Assembly (NCBI RefSeq): GCF_013620825.1
Contig: NZ_NJIC01000019.1
Span: 131,334-193,112, forward strand
DNA length: 61,779 bases
Reading direction: 5' to 3'
Source: Rhodanobacter sp. PCA2
GTDB taxonomy: Bacteria > Pseudomonadota > Gammaproteobacteria > Xanthomonadales > Rhodanobacteraceae
In this document: in pieces, positions 22,626-32,816 of the stretch
How positions within the stretch are numbered: position 1 is the first letter of the stretch
Layout of the letters: each line of letters begins with the position of its first letter
Translations under genes and position numbers: made by a program
The notes under the pieces: generated by a model
Database searches by the model: none
What the model was told of the DNA's origin: nothing
The model's input: only the letters and a program-made list of their open reading frames with translations

Positions 22626-23809
22626 CCGGCGATCTCCCACAGCAGCACGCGGTTGTTCCCCGAATCGGCGATCACGCACAGGTCGCCGTGCACCGACAGG
22701 TTGTACGGCCAGCAGATCGATTCGCGCGTTGCCGGCTGCCAGCGGTTGTCGCCCTTGTCGGCGAACGAGAACTGCCCGGCAAGCGCCAGGGCTTCGGCGT
22801 CGTCCGGCGCGTCGTAGCGCAGGATGCGCGAGTTCGCGGTGTCGCCCACCAGCAGCCGGCCGCGGTGCACGGCGGCGGCATAGGGCATGTTGAAACTGCC
22901 TGCGGTCGGCCAGTATTCGCCGCGGTTGTGGTCGACGGCCTGTGCGTCGCGCTGGCCGATCACGATGTCGGCCGGCGCATGGTCGCGCGGTGCGGCGTCG
23001 CGCCAGAACAGCACGCGGTTGTTGCCGGCATCCGCGACGGCCAGTCCGCCGTTCCAGTGCGCGATCGCGTGCGGCCAGCGCAGGCTGCCGGCATCGATCC
23101 CGCCGGCGTTCTCGTCGCGATGGAGAAAGTCGGGTTGCCCGAGCACGCCGTCGGCCGCTTGGCCGTTGCGCTCCGGCACCCGGTCCCAGCGCAGCACGCG
23201 GCGGTTGCCGGTGTCGGCCACCCACAGGCGTTCGCCGTCGAAATGCACGCCGTACGGCCAGTACAAGGTGTCGGCGGCGGGACCGTCGCAGCCGCGATTG
23301 ATCCCGCCCGAATCGAGATCCGCCTGCCCGAGCACGACGTCCGGCGCCTGATGACTCGAAGCCGGCGAGCGCAGCCAGATCAACACGCGATGGTTCCATG
23401 CGTCCGCGACGGCCAGCCCGTCGCCCACCGCGCAGATCCCGGTCGGCACGTTCAATGTCTGCGCGGACACCGGCCCGTTCGCGTTGCGGCCTTCGCGGTC
23501 GAAGTCCGGCTGCCCGAACAGCCAGGTCGCCGCCTCGCCGTCCCGATCCGGCAGCGAAGGCCAGCCGAGCAGGCGATGGTGGCCGGTGTCGCAGACCCAC
23601 AGCGCGCCGTCGCGGGTGATCGTGGCGCCGCGCGGGCCGAACAGCGTATCCGCCGCCGGCACGATCGACGCCGTCGCGAGCAGGATGTCGTCCAGCGTCT
23701 CGGCGCGCGCGCCGAGCATCACGCGTGCGCCACCACGCGCCAATGCCTCCGGCGCCGCCGTCCGTTCGCGTTGCCGCGCCAGCGAAACATGAAACACCTG
23801 CGCGTTCAT
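22622..23809 (-). CDS. NHL-repeat beta-propeller protein of the hydrogenase operon
   Basis: A 395-residue protein built from about six NHL-type repeats, each with a core like LWVCDTGHHRLLGW, LAVADAWNHRVLIW, LWVADTGNRRVLRW, LAVADAGNNRVLFW, LLVGDTANSRILRY and CVIADSGNNRVLLW. The repeats alternate with GQPDFDREG-type linkers. No signal peptide is visible, so it is probably cytoplasmic. It is translationally coupled to hypF and only 3 bases from the NifU-Rieske gene. NHL proteins are recurrent members of actinobacterial-type hydrogenase clusters, with unknown role (scaffold for assembly or protein interaction). Confidence 0.85.
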   Translation of the reverse strand: MNAQVFHVSLARQRERTAAPEALARGGARVMLGARAETLDDILLATASIVPAADTLFGPRGATITRDGALWVCDTGHHRLLGWPSLPDRDGEAATWLFGQPDFDREGRNANGPVSAQTLNVPTGICAVGDGLAVADAWNHRVLIWLRSPASSHQAPDVVLGQADLDSGGINRGCDGPAADTLYWPYGVHFDGERLWVADTGNRRVLRWDRVPERNGQAADGVLGQPDFLHRDENAGGIDAGSLRWPHAIAHWNGGLAVADAGNNRVLFWRDAAPRDHAPADIVIGQRDAQAVDHNRGEYWPTAGSFNMPYAAAVHRGRLLVGDTANSRILRYDAPDDAEALALAGQFSFADKGDNRWQPATRESICWPYNLSVHGDLCVIADSGNNRVLLWEIAG

Positions 23810-23812
23810 ACG

Positions 23813-24706
23813 CTAGGCCTCCAGCTTCACCGCGACGCGACCGTCGCGTACGCGCACCGCGTGCACCACCAGCTGCACTTCAGGCACGGTCAGGCATTCG
23901 CCGGTGTCGAGCCGGTACTGGAAGCCGTGGTGCGGGCATTCGATCATGCCATCGACCACCTCGCCGCCATCCAGCGGCATGCCGAGGTGGGCACAGGCGT
24001 TGTCCACGCAGCTGACGCTGTCGTGGTCGCGCCAGAACAGCACCTCGCGGCCGGAGACGGCGAGCGCGGTCGCAACGCCGAGCGGCAACTCGTCGAGCGC
24101 GCAGGCGTCGACGAAGCCGCCGTCGTTTTCCCTCGCGAACGGGCTGACGAAGTGCAGCGGGATCTTCTTGCCGTCGTTCGCCGGTTCGGCGCCCTTGACC
24201 GCGGCGATCCGGGTGATCTCCGGCGCGTACTCCCGGATCGCCTTCTCCACGCCCTGGTGCAGGGTCATGCCGGCGGCGGGGCAGCCGTTGCAGGCGCCGG
24301 TCAGGCGCACTTCGACCGTATCCGGCGGCTTGATCGCGACCAGCTGGACGCCGCCGCCGTGCTCGGCGAGGAACGGCGCCACCGACTCCAGCGCCGCGCG
24401 CACCCGCGACTCGAGCGGATCGCGCACCAGCCCGTGCAGGCGCAGCACGCCGAACACCAGCGGATCCTGCACGACCTTGCGCAATTGCTGCGCGGCGGCA
24501 GGGTCCTCGCGCAAGCCCTGCACGATGCGCAGCAGCGCCTCGCGGTGCAGCGCCTCGATCGCGTCCTTCAGGCGGGCGAGCGTCGCCTGCTGATCCGGCG
24601 GCCATGCCGCTCCGATCGCCTCCAGCATCGCTACGTCGCTGGCCAGCTTCGCCAGCCGTTCGGCGGCGTTGTCCGGGGTCGTCTGGATACTGGCGTCTGC
24701 TGGCAT
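23813..24706 (-). CDS. NifU-Rieske fusion iron-sulfur protein (HhyE/HucE-like)
   Basis: A 297-residue protein. Residues 100-175 form a NifU C-terminal-type domain with CNGC (Cys139/Cys142), and residues 195-297 a Rieske ferredoxin domain with CAH (Cys238/His240) and CPHHG (Cys257/His260) that binds a [2Fe-2S] cluster. The first 95 residues are helical and unassigned. Proteins combining these domains (HucE/HhyE in Mycobacterium smegmatis) are linked to high-affinity [NiFe] hydrogenases and proposed as electron acceptors. All cluster ligands are present. Electron transfer from the hydrogenase is an inference from this precedent. Confidence 0.88.
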   Translation of the reverse strand: MPADASIQTTPDNAAERLAKLASDVAMLEAIGAAWPPDQQATLARLKDAIEALHREALLRIVQGLREDPAAAQQLRKVVQDPLVFGVLRLHGLVRDPLESRVRAALESVAPFLAEHGGGVQLVAIKPPDTVEVRLTGACNGCPAAGMTLHQGVEKAIREYAPEITRIAAVKGAEPANDGKKIPLHFVSPFARENDGGFVDACALDELPLGVATALAVSGREVLFWRDHDSVSCVDNACAHLGMPLDGGEVVDGMIECPHHGFQYRLDTGECLTVPEVQLVVHAVRVRDGRVAVKLEA

Positions 24707-24721
24707 GTCGGCGATATCCGA

Positions 24722-24943
24722 TCAGCGGTACTTGAGGTCCTTGAACAGGTACGGCATCAGCGCGCCGCCCAGCAGGCCGCCGCTGATCGCCGCGATCAGC
24801 GGGTTGACCAGCAACGCCAGCGCGAGCAGCACGGCCAGGGTGATCGCCAGCCCGACCAGCCACTGCTTCAGCACCTGGCTGGAGTTCTGGAAAAGCTTGC
24901 CGCGCAGGAACAGCTTGGCCGAGTTGAGGAACATGTCGAACAT
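24722..24943 (-). CDS. Small membrane protein of the hydrogenase operon
   Basis: A 73-residue protein with an amphipathic N-terminal helix (MFDMFLNSAKLFLRGKLF) and a hydrophobic stretch at about residues 29-60, possibly one long or two short transmembrane segments. It lies between the NifU-Rieske gene and another small membrane protein, tightly spaced on the same strand. I do not recognise a family; a membrane anchor for the hydrogenase electron-transfer complex is one possibility. Coding status is supported by operon context and spacing. Confidence 0.65.
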   Translation of the reverse strand: MFDMFLNSAKLFLRGKLFQNSSQVLKQWLVGLAITLAVLLALALLVNPLIAAISGGLLGGALMPYLFKDLKYR

Positions 24944-24948
24944 GGCGG

Positions 24949-25149
24949 TCAGCTCCGAACCAGATGGAGGACGATGGCGGCGACCAGCGCGGCCGGAACC
25001 GCGGCGACCAGCCCGTAGAACGCGCCCATCAGCGAGGCAAGTTCCTTGCCCAGTTCGGCTCCGGCCAGCTTGAGGCCGCCGAGCGCGCCGCCGACGGCGC
25101 CGAACAGGATGGTGACGAGCGGGAACAGCAGCAGGGTGGATGCCATCAT
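24949..25149 (-). CDS. Small two-helix membrane protein of the hydrogenase operon
   Basis: A 66-residue very hydrophobic protein with two predicted transmembrane segments (about 3-30 and 42-63) separated by KLAGAELGKELASL. Two adjacent ATG codons (25149 and 25146) can serve as start and overlap the stop of the TPR gene upstream. The next small membrane gene follows after 5 bases. Function unknown; with its neighbour it may anchor hydrogenase components. Confidence 0.65.
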   Translation of the reverse strand: MMASTLLLFPLVTILFGAVGGALGGLKLAGAELGKELASLMGAFYGLVAAVPAALVAAIVLHLVRS

Positions 25150-26213
25150 TGGATTCCTTGGAGTGCAGTGGAGTCGGGTGTGTGGCCAGCGTCGTCGCCG
25201 AGCATGGCCAGCGCGTCGGCGACCGCGTCGGCGTGGCCGGGCAGGCCGCGTTCGACGAACAGTGCCTGTGCCTCGCGGTACAGCGCCCGCGCTTCGCGCA
25301 GGTTGCGCTGCTGGCCGGAAAGCGGGTCGGCTGGATCGTCGGGCAGGTTGGCCAGCGCATTCGCCTTGTTGGCGATGGTGTTGGCGTACTCGGCCGGCGT
25401 GTCGCGCGAGCTGCGCACTTTCAGCGCCTCGTCGTAGGCCTCGACCGCGCGCAGCAAGTTGGCGATGCGGTTGCCGCCCGGTGCGTACTGCAGGGCGTTG
25501 CCGAGGTTGTTCTGCGCCATCGCGTATTCGACCGGGTGGTCAACCAGGTTCACCACCTTCAGCACCTGCTCGAACGACTGCACCGCCATCGCCTCGCGCA
25601 ATTCGCCGGCCTTGTCGCTGGCCGGCAACGACAGATAGATGATCGCCAGGTTGTTGTGGACGACCGCGTGTTCCCGCGGAAACGCGGTTTCGCTGAACAC
25701 TTTCAGTGCGCGGTGGTAGTACGAAATCGCGTCCTGGATGCGCGCCAGCCCGGCAGCGGCCAGCGACTGCGCGACCAGCCCCAGGTTCAGGTCGACCTCG
25801 GCGGTCTCTTCCGGCAGGCCGAGTTCGTCCAGTACCGGCCGCGCCGCCTCGAAGCAGGCGAGGGCGTCCTGCAGCGATCCGGCGCCGCCGTCGGGCAGGG
25901 CCTGGTGGGCGGTGCCCTCGCGGGCGAGGGTGCGTGCCGCCAGGAGGCTCTCGCCCTCCGGCACCAGCGCCCGCGCACGCCGGTACAGAGTCACGGCATC
26001 GTGCAACTGCTGCGGATTCCGCGGTTTCAGCTGCAGGCCGCGGGCGATCTCCACCAGCATCTCGGCACGTTCGACCGGGTCGACGGAAGGGTCTTCGGCC
26101 GCCGCCAGGGCAGCGCGCACCTCGGCGTCGGCCAGCCCGCGAGAGGTTTCATCTGAGGATTGCACCAGCATCGGCGGCCCCTGCTTCTGCAGTGCCGCCC
26201 GGACAGGCGGCAT
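25146..26213 (-). CDS. Tetratricopeptide-repeat protein, first gene of the hyp operon
   Basis: A 355-residue soluble helical-repeat protein. TPR-like units are visible as QDALACFEAARPVLDELG, QDAISYYHRALKVFSE, EYAMAQNNLGNALQYA and LLRAVEAYDEALKVRS. No signal peptide. An ATG at 26171 has a better ribosome-binding sequence (AGGGG) and would shorten the protein by 14 residues. It heads the maturation operon; TPR proteins are regular members of actinobacterial-type hydrogenase clusters and presumably act in assembly. The precise role is unknown. Confidence 0.8.
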   Translation of the reverse strand: MPPVRAALQKQGPPMLVQSSDETSRGLADAEVRAALAAAEDPSVDPVERAEMLVEIARGLQLKPRNPQQLHDAVTLYRRARALVPEGESLLAARTLAREGTAHQALPDGGAGSLQDALACFEAARPVLDELGLPEETAEVDLNLGLVAQSLAAAGLARIQDAISYYHRALKVFSETAFPREHAVVHNNLAIIYLSLPASDKAGELREAMAVQSFEQVLKVVNLVDHPVEYAMAQNNLGNALQYAPGGNRIANLLRAVEAYDEALKVRSSRDTPAEYANTIANKANALANLPDDPADPLSGQQRNLREARALYREAQALFVERGLPGHADAVADALAMLGDDAGHTPDSTALQGIQ

Positions 26214-26240
26214 CTAGGGGGCGACCCTCTTACCGGGCCT

Positions 26241-26257
26241 GCGGGTTGTCAACCCGC
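26241..26257. other. Perfect hairpin GCGGGTTG-T-CAACCCGC
   Basis: An 8+8 perfect inverted repeat with a single-base centre in the gap between the fdhD stop and the TPR gene start. Neither strand has a following T-run, so it is not a classical terminator. It could be an operator or a weak transcript end for fdhD. It lies 28 bases upstream of the TPR gene start. Confidence 0.4.
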
Positions 26258-26267
26258 GTTGCGCCAT

Positions 26268-26284
26268 TGCAAATGTTGTTTGCA
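26268..26284. promoter_or_regulatory. TGCAAA-N5-TTTGCA palindrome upstream of the hyp operon
   Basis: A perfect 6+6 inverted repeat about 55-70 bases upstream of the first gene of the hydrogenase maturation operon. It resembles the TGCAAAC-containing palindromes upstream of the nickel permease (2539-2553) and TonB receptor (4774-4796), though the arm spacing differs. A common metal- or hydrogen-responsive regulator is conceivable. Confidence 0.35.
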
Positions 26285-26405
26285 TGCGTGCAGGGAATCC
26301 GCCGTCCTGCCAGCCGGCACACTGGTGGGCTGACCATCGCGCCGAAGGCGATCGAACGGTGTGGAGCAGACCGCATCGACGGCGCCGACGCCGATGGTCC
26401 ATCGT

Positions 26406-27299
26406 CTACCCGGAAACCAGCCGCTCAGGATGCGTGTAGATGTTGTGGCTACCCGGCCGGGCGAAGCCGACCAGGCATACGCCGGCGCTGCGCGCCAATT
26501 CCACGGCCAGTGCCGTGGGTGCGGAAATCGCCGCCATGAAACCGATGCCGGCACAGGCTGCCTTGGCGACCATTTCGTAGCTGGCGCGGCTGGTCAGCAA
26601 CAACATGCCGGAGCCAGGCGCCATGCCTGCGCGGACCATGGCGCCGATCAGCTTGTCGAGTGCGTTGTGCCGGCCTACGTCCTCGCGCACCAGCATCACG
26701 TTGCCCTCGGCGTCGGCCCAGACGGCGGCATGCATGGCACCGGTGGCGGCATTCATCGGCTGCCTGGCCTGCAACTGGGCCAGGGCGCGTTCCAGCGCTC
26801 CGGTACGGAACGTGGCGGCGTGCCGGATGCGCTCGGGTTGGCGCACCGCATCCTCCAGCTCGCGCGCGCCGCAGATGCCACAGCTTCCGCGCCCGGGCAG
26901 CAGGCGCTGGGTCGCGCCGTCGAGACGTGCAGCGGGAGCAGCGGGAGCCACCGTGATGGAGAGGCGGATGCCTTCGAGCAGTTCGGCCTGCACGATGGAT
27001 TCAAGTTGCGCCGGCTCGGCGACCAGCCGTTCGCTGAGCGAAAAGCCGAGCGCGAAGTCCTCCAGATCGCGCGGCGTTGCCATCATCACCGCGAAGGACA
27101 CGCCGTTGTACTGCATGGCGATGGGCATTTCCTCGGCGATGCAATCCTCGACCTGTTCGCCATGCCCCTGGCGCCATCGCTCCATGCGGCGGCCGACATA
27201 GCCGGATGAAACGGACCCGGAAGGCAACGCATCGGGACTCATCGAGGCCATTTCCGGCGCCTTGCCCGTATTCGTGCTCGAGCAATCGTCATTCCGCAT
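26406..27299 (-). CDS. fdhD: FdhD, sulfurtransferase for formate dehydrogenase-type enzymes
   Basis: A 297-residue FdhD protein, which takes sulfur from IscS and sulfurates the molybdenum cofactor of formate dehydrogenases. The catalytic loop GRGSCGICGA has both cysteines; EDVGRHNALDKLIG and LTSRASYEMVAKAA are the other family blocks. The ATG at 27299 overlaps the upstream oxidoreductase by 11 bases; ATGs at 27251 or 27242 are equally possible and leave a normal-length protein. Pairing with the YdeP-type gene indicates that enzyme needs a sulfurated cofactor. Confidence 0.92.
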   Translation of the reverse strand: MRNDDCSSTNTGKAPEMASMSPDALPSGSVSSGYVGRRMERWRQGHGEQVEDCIAEEMPIAMQYNGVSFAVMMATPRDLEDFALGFSLSERLVAEPAQLESIVQAELLEGIRLSITVAPAAPAARLDGATQRLLPGRGSCGICGARELEDAVRQPERIRHAATFRTGALERALAQLQARQPMNAATGAMHAAVWADAEGNVMLVREDVGRHNALDKLIGAMVRAGMAPGSGMLLLTSRASYEMVAKAACAGIGFMAAISAPTALAVELARSAGVCLVGFARPGSHNIYTHPERLVSG

Positions 27300-29598
27300 G
27301 TGCACGCACGATACGCACGGGAATGGATTTGTACGATGGCGTTCCGCTGGCCTGGTCGTTGTAGTCGAGCGGCACCAGGCAGTTGGCTTCGGGGTAGTAG
27401 GTCGCCACGGATCCCCTGGCGATGCTGTATGCAACGGCGATGACCTTGGCCAGTTGGCGCTCCGGCCCCTGGCCGATGGCCGTTTCGACGAGGATTTCGT
27501 CGCCGGGCTCGATGCCGCGTTCGGCCAGGTCGTCCTTGTTCATGAACACCACGTCGCGTCGCCCGAAGACGCTGCGGTAGCGGTCGTCGAGGCCGTAGAT
27601 GGTGGTGTTGTACTGGTCGTGGCTGCGTACGGTGGTCAGCGTCAGGATCGTCGGGTCGGCGGGCAGGGGATCTTCGTCCAACCCTTTCATGCGCAGGAAT
27701 TCCGCCTTGCCTGACGGCGTGTTCCAGATCCGCTCCGTGGGCGGCAGCGGCAACCTGAAACCGCCCGGGACGAGGATGCGTTCGTTGTATTGCGCGAAGT
27801 TCGGGAAGACGGCCTCGATGGCGTCGCGGATGAGGTCGTAGTCCTCGATGAACTTCATCCACGGCACCTTGCTGTGGGGCAGGGTGGCTGCGGCCATGCC
27901 CGCGATGATCGCCGGCTCCGAACGCAGGTGCGGCGAGGCCGGGGGCAGCTTGCCCAGCGATGCATGAACCATCGACATCGAGTCTTCCACCGTCACGGCT
28001 TGCGGGCCGCCTGCCTGCAGGTCGCGTTCCGTGCGCCCCAGGCAGGGCAGGATGAAGGAGTGCTTGCCTGTGAGCAGGTGCGAGCGGTTGAGCTTGGTGC
28101 CGATATGCACCGACAGCTCCAGGCCGCGCATGCCCGGGAAACAGCGCTGCGGGTCCGGCATGGCGACGGCGAGGTTGCCACCCAGGCAGATCAGCACCTT
28201 CGACCGCCCCTCGCTGATCGCCTGCATGGCTGCGACGGCATCATGGCCGTGCGTGTCCGGCGGCTTGAAGCCGAAGGTCTCCTCGATGCGCCGGAGCATG
28301 TCGGCACCCGGCTTTTCGGTGATGCCGACGGTGCGATCGCCCTGCACGTTGGAGTGGCCACGCAGTGGACAGATGCCTGCGCCCGGCTTGCCGAAATTGC
28401 CGCGCATCAGCAGCAGGTTGGCGACCTGCTGCACGTTCTGCGTGCCCTGGTGGTGCTGCGTCAGCCCCATGCCGTAGGTGATGATGGTGGCATTCGACTT
28501 GGCGTATGCGGCGGCGACATCCCGCAATGCCTGCATCGGCAGGCCGGACCTGGCTTCGATGTCCTGCCAGGAGGTCGCCCTCACGTCGGCGGCCAACTCC
28601 TCGAAACCACGGGTGTGCTCGGCGATGAACGCATGGTCGAGTACGCCGGAGCCGGGCGCGCTGGCATCGTCCATTTCCAGCAGCGACTTCATGACCCCCT
28701 TGAGCGCGGCCGCGTCGCCGCCGATCCTGACCTGCAGGTAGGTGGACGCGATGGGTGTCGAACCGAACGTGGCCATCTCCACCGGGTTCTGGGGATCGGT
28801 GAAGCGTTCCAGCGCGCGCTCTTTGAGCGGATTGAACACGATGATAGGCGCGCCGCGGCGGGCCACTTCCTGGAGCGTGCCCATCATCCGGGGATGATTG
28901 GTGCCGGGGTTGTGCCCCATCGCGATGATGAGCTCACAGTGGTCGAAGTCGTCCAGCGAGACCGTGCCCTTGCCGATGCCGATAGCCTGCGGCAGGCCCA
29001 CGCTGGTGGCCTCGTGGCACATGTTCGAACAGTCCGGAAAATTGTTCGTGCCATATTCGCGGGCGAACAGCTGATAGAGGAACGCGGCCTCGTTGGAAGC
29101 GCGGCCCGAGGTGTAGAACTCGACCGTGTCCGGATCCGCCTGGTTACGCAGGATCTCGCCGATGCGCGCCACGGCCACGTCCCAGTCGACCGCTTCGTAG
29201 ATGTCCTTCTCCGCGTTGTAGGCCATCGGGTGGGTCAGGCGCCCTTCGTCCTCGAGCTGGTAGTCGCTCCAGCCCAGCAGTTCGGTCACGGTGTGGGCAG
29301 CGAAGAATTCCGGCGGAACGCGTTTCCTGGTCGCCTCCCAAGTGACGGCCTTGGCGCCGTTCTCGCAGAACTGGAAGGTGGAAGTGTGCTTTTTGTCGGG
29401 CCACGCGCAGCCGGGACAATCGAACCCCTCGGGACGTTTGGAGCGCAGGGCGTAGGGCTTGTTGGTCCGGAACAGCGTGACCGCCGCCTCCGGAGCGTTC
29501 ATCTGTTCGAAGACTGCCTTGGCCGTGGCGCGTAGCGCACCCCAACCACCCGCAGGTTGATCGTAGGGGTGGATGCCGGGGATCTCCTTGTCAGCCAT
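27289..29598 (-). CDS. YdeP/FdhF-type molybdopterin oxidoreductase
   Basis: A 769-residue bis-MGD oxidoreductase of the YdeP family (E. coli YdeP has about 760 residues). The N-terminus carries CPGC (Cys61/Cys64) followed by WPD, unlike the four-cysteine [4Fe-4S] motif of true formate dehydrogenases. The metal-ligand region NMCHEATSVGL offers a cysteine rather than selenocysteine. The C-terminal molybdopterin dinucleotide-binding domain (FMNKDDLAERGIEPGDEI) is complete. It is co-transcribed with fdhD. YdeP proteins are linked to acid resistance, with formate oxidation proposed but not proven, so annotation as plain formate dehydrogenase would be too specific. The ATG at 29598 fits the family start. 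Confidence 0.88.
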   Translation of the reverse strand: MADKEIPGIHPYDQPAGGWGALRATAKAVFEQMNAPEAAVTLFRTNKPYALRSKRPEGFDCPGCAWPDKKHTSTFQFCENGAKAVTWEATRKRVPPEFFAAHTVTELLGWSDYQLEDEGRLTHPMAYNAEKDIYEAVDWDVAVARIGEILRNQADPDTVEFYTSGRASNEAAFLYQLFAREYGTNNFPDCSNMCHEATSVGLPQAIGIGKGTVSLDDFDHCELIIAMGHNPGTNHPRMMGTLQEVARRGAPIIVFNPLKERALERFTDPQNPVEMATFGSTPIASTYLQVRIGGDAAALKGVMKSLLEMDDASAPGSGVLDHAFIAEHTRGFEELAADVRATSWQDIEARSGLPMQALRDVAAAYAKSNATIITYGMGLTQHHQGTQNVQQVANLLLMRGNFGKPGAGICPLRGHSNVQGDRTVGITEKPGADMLRRIEETFGFKPPDTHGHDAVAAMQAISEGRSKVLICLGGNLAVAMPDPQRCFPGMRGLELSVHIGTKLNRSHLLTGKHSFILPCLGRTERDLQAGGPQAVTVEDSMSMVHASLGKLPPASPHLRSEPAIIAGMAAATLPHSKVPWMKFIEDYDLIRDAIEAVFPNFAQYNERILVPGGFRLPLPPTERIWNTPSGKAEFLRMKGLDEDPLPADPTILTLTTVRSHDQYNTTIYGLDDRYRSVFGRRDVVFMNKDDLAERGIEPGDEILVETAIGQGPERQLAKVIAVAYSIARGSVATYYPEANCLVPLDYNDQASGTPSYKSIPVRIVRAHAE

Positions 29599-29695
29599 GA
29601 TGAATTGACCCGTCGTCAGCGTGGTGAGGTTCGCAAGCCGAAACGTGCAGCCACTTGCAGGCTGAGTTCTATACCCCAACCGGCAAGAAGAATTC

Positions 29696-29839
29696 ATGAA
29701 GAAGTGATTCATCGAAAAGCAGACCATCACGGTCCTGCATGAGGGCGACGCGCCCGCAATATGCGGTGTATCCGATGCCCGCCGACTGAGGGAACCGGAG
29801 GCGGAGAACGCTCGCCTGAAACGGTTGCTCGGCATGGAC
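29696..29839 (+). pseudogene. IS3-family transposase OrfA remnant
   Basis: Forty-eight codons from an ATG. After an in-frame TGA at codon 4 the frame reads FIEKQTITVLHEGDA, matching the start of IS3-type OrfA proteins, then jumps to VSDARRLREPEAENARLKRLL, their leucine-zipper end. The middle (helix-turn-helix and the region up to YGG) is deleted. Both ends align to the same protein family in one frame, so this is a decayed copy of a single orfA. No orfB or terminal repeats are nearby. Confidence 0.7.
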
Positions 29840-29844
29840 CGCAA

Positions 29845-29910
29845 GGCCAGCCGCCCCGGCTGGAACCCGTAGCCGTTCTCGCCGACCAGCTCGCCGCGCG
29901 GGGGCGGCAC
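29845..29910 (-). pseudogene. Fragment of a DUF3653-type phage gene
   Basis: On the minus strand this stretch encodes RGELVGENGYGFQPGRLA, which parallels RTGELISPSGYSFQPGRLA in the intact DUF3653-like protein at 32817-33350. The similarity ends abruptly on both sides and no start or stop belongs to it. It lies between the IS3 remnant and the P-type ATPase end, mirroring the intact gene on the other side of the ATPase. Confidence 0.5.
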
Positions 29911-29965
29911 CGGGGGCGCTGTACGCCGATCCGGTCGTTCGCGGCACCCGATGCGGGCGCGGGCT

Positions 29966-32497
<2,532 letters not shown>

Positions 32498-32816
32498 GTC
32501 ATGTCCTTCAGCCTGGTGCACACCAGGCTCGCACAAGCTTGCAGGCCTCGCGTTCGTCGCCGAGTGGGGCGGCGAACAGGCAACGTGGTGCGTCGAGTGC
32601 TCGCGCCGCGTCGATCAGTGGCAAACCGGCACCGGCACCTCATCTTGCAACAACACCTTCCGTGTCTCGTCGCCCGGCAGCAGCCGGGTCATGCCACACC
32701 AGCCACGAGAACTGCAGGCTCGCGCATGCAAGGCAGGTGGACATGCATGCCGCGCTTGCGGCGTGCCCGCGACTATAGGTCGGCCCCTCCCAGGTCCGGT
32801 TGACTTTGGTCAACAT
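32498..32816. other. Gap upstream of the P-type ATPase
   Basis: The 319 bases between the ATPase start and the stop of the DUF3653-like gene contain no supportable gene. Open frames here are not like any known family. The one notable element is an FNR-like palindrome at 32799-32814. Confidence 0.5.
32799..32814. promoter_or_regulatory. FNR/ANR-like box GTTGAC-N4-GTCAAC
   Basis: GTTGAC-tttg-GTCAAC is a perfect 6+6 inverted repeat in the FNR/CRP-type geometry (TTGAT-N4-ATCAA consensus, with C/G at the fifth position). It is about 300 bases upstream of the P-type ATPase, which is far for a direct operator. P-type ATPases of this kind are often in low-oxygen regulons, which makes it worth noting. 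Binding is not shown. Confidence 0.3.

Larger units (their letters stand above)
29599..29965. other. Gap with mobile-element and phage-gene debris
   Basis: The 367 bases between the YdeP-type gene and the P-type ATPase contain no intact gene. They hold an IS3-family orfA remnant (29696-29839) and directly after it a fragment resembling the DUF3653 gene at 32817-33350. The first 100 bases should contain the promoter of the oxidoreductase, but no clear element is visible. Confidence 0.6.

Noticed and set aside
22626-23600. Extended N-terminus of HypF running through the NHL gene
   Set aside because: The extra sequence is arginine-rich out-of-frame translation of the NHL gene; the acylphosphatase domain begins right after 22625.
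26214-26405. Sigma-54 promoter upstream of the hyp operon, expected from the hoxA-like activator
   Set aside because: No GG-N10-GC pair with the surrounding TGGCAC/TTGC consensus is present; TGGCAGG near 26325 lacks a matching -12 element.
32537-32800. Cysteine-containing frame upstream of the P-type ATPase on the + strand
   Set aside because: It is part of a much longer shadow of the ATPase antisense strand, lacks a start signal and matches no family.
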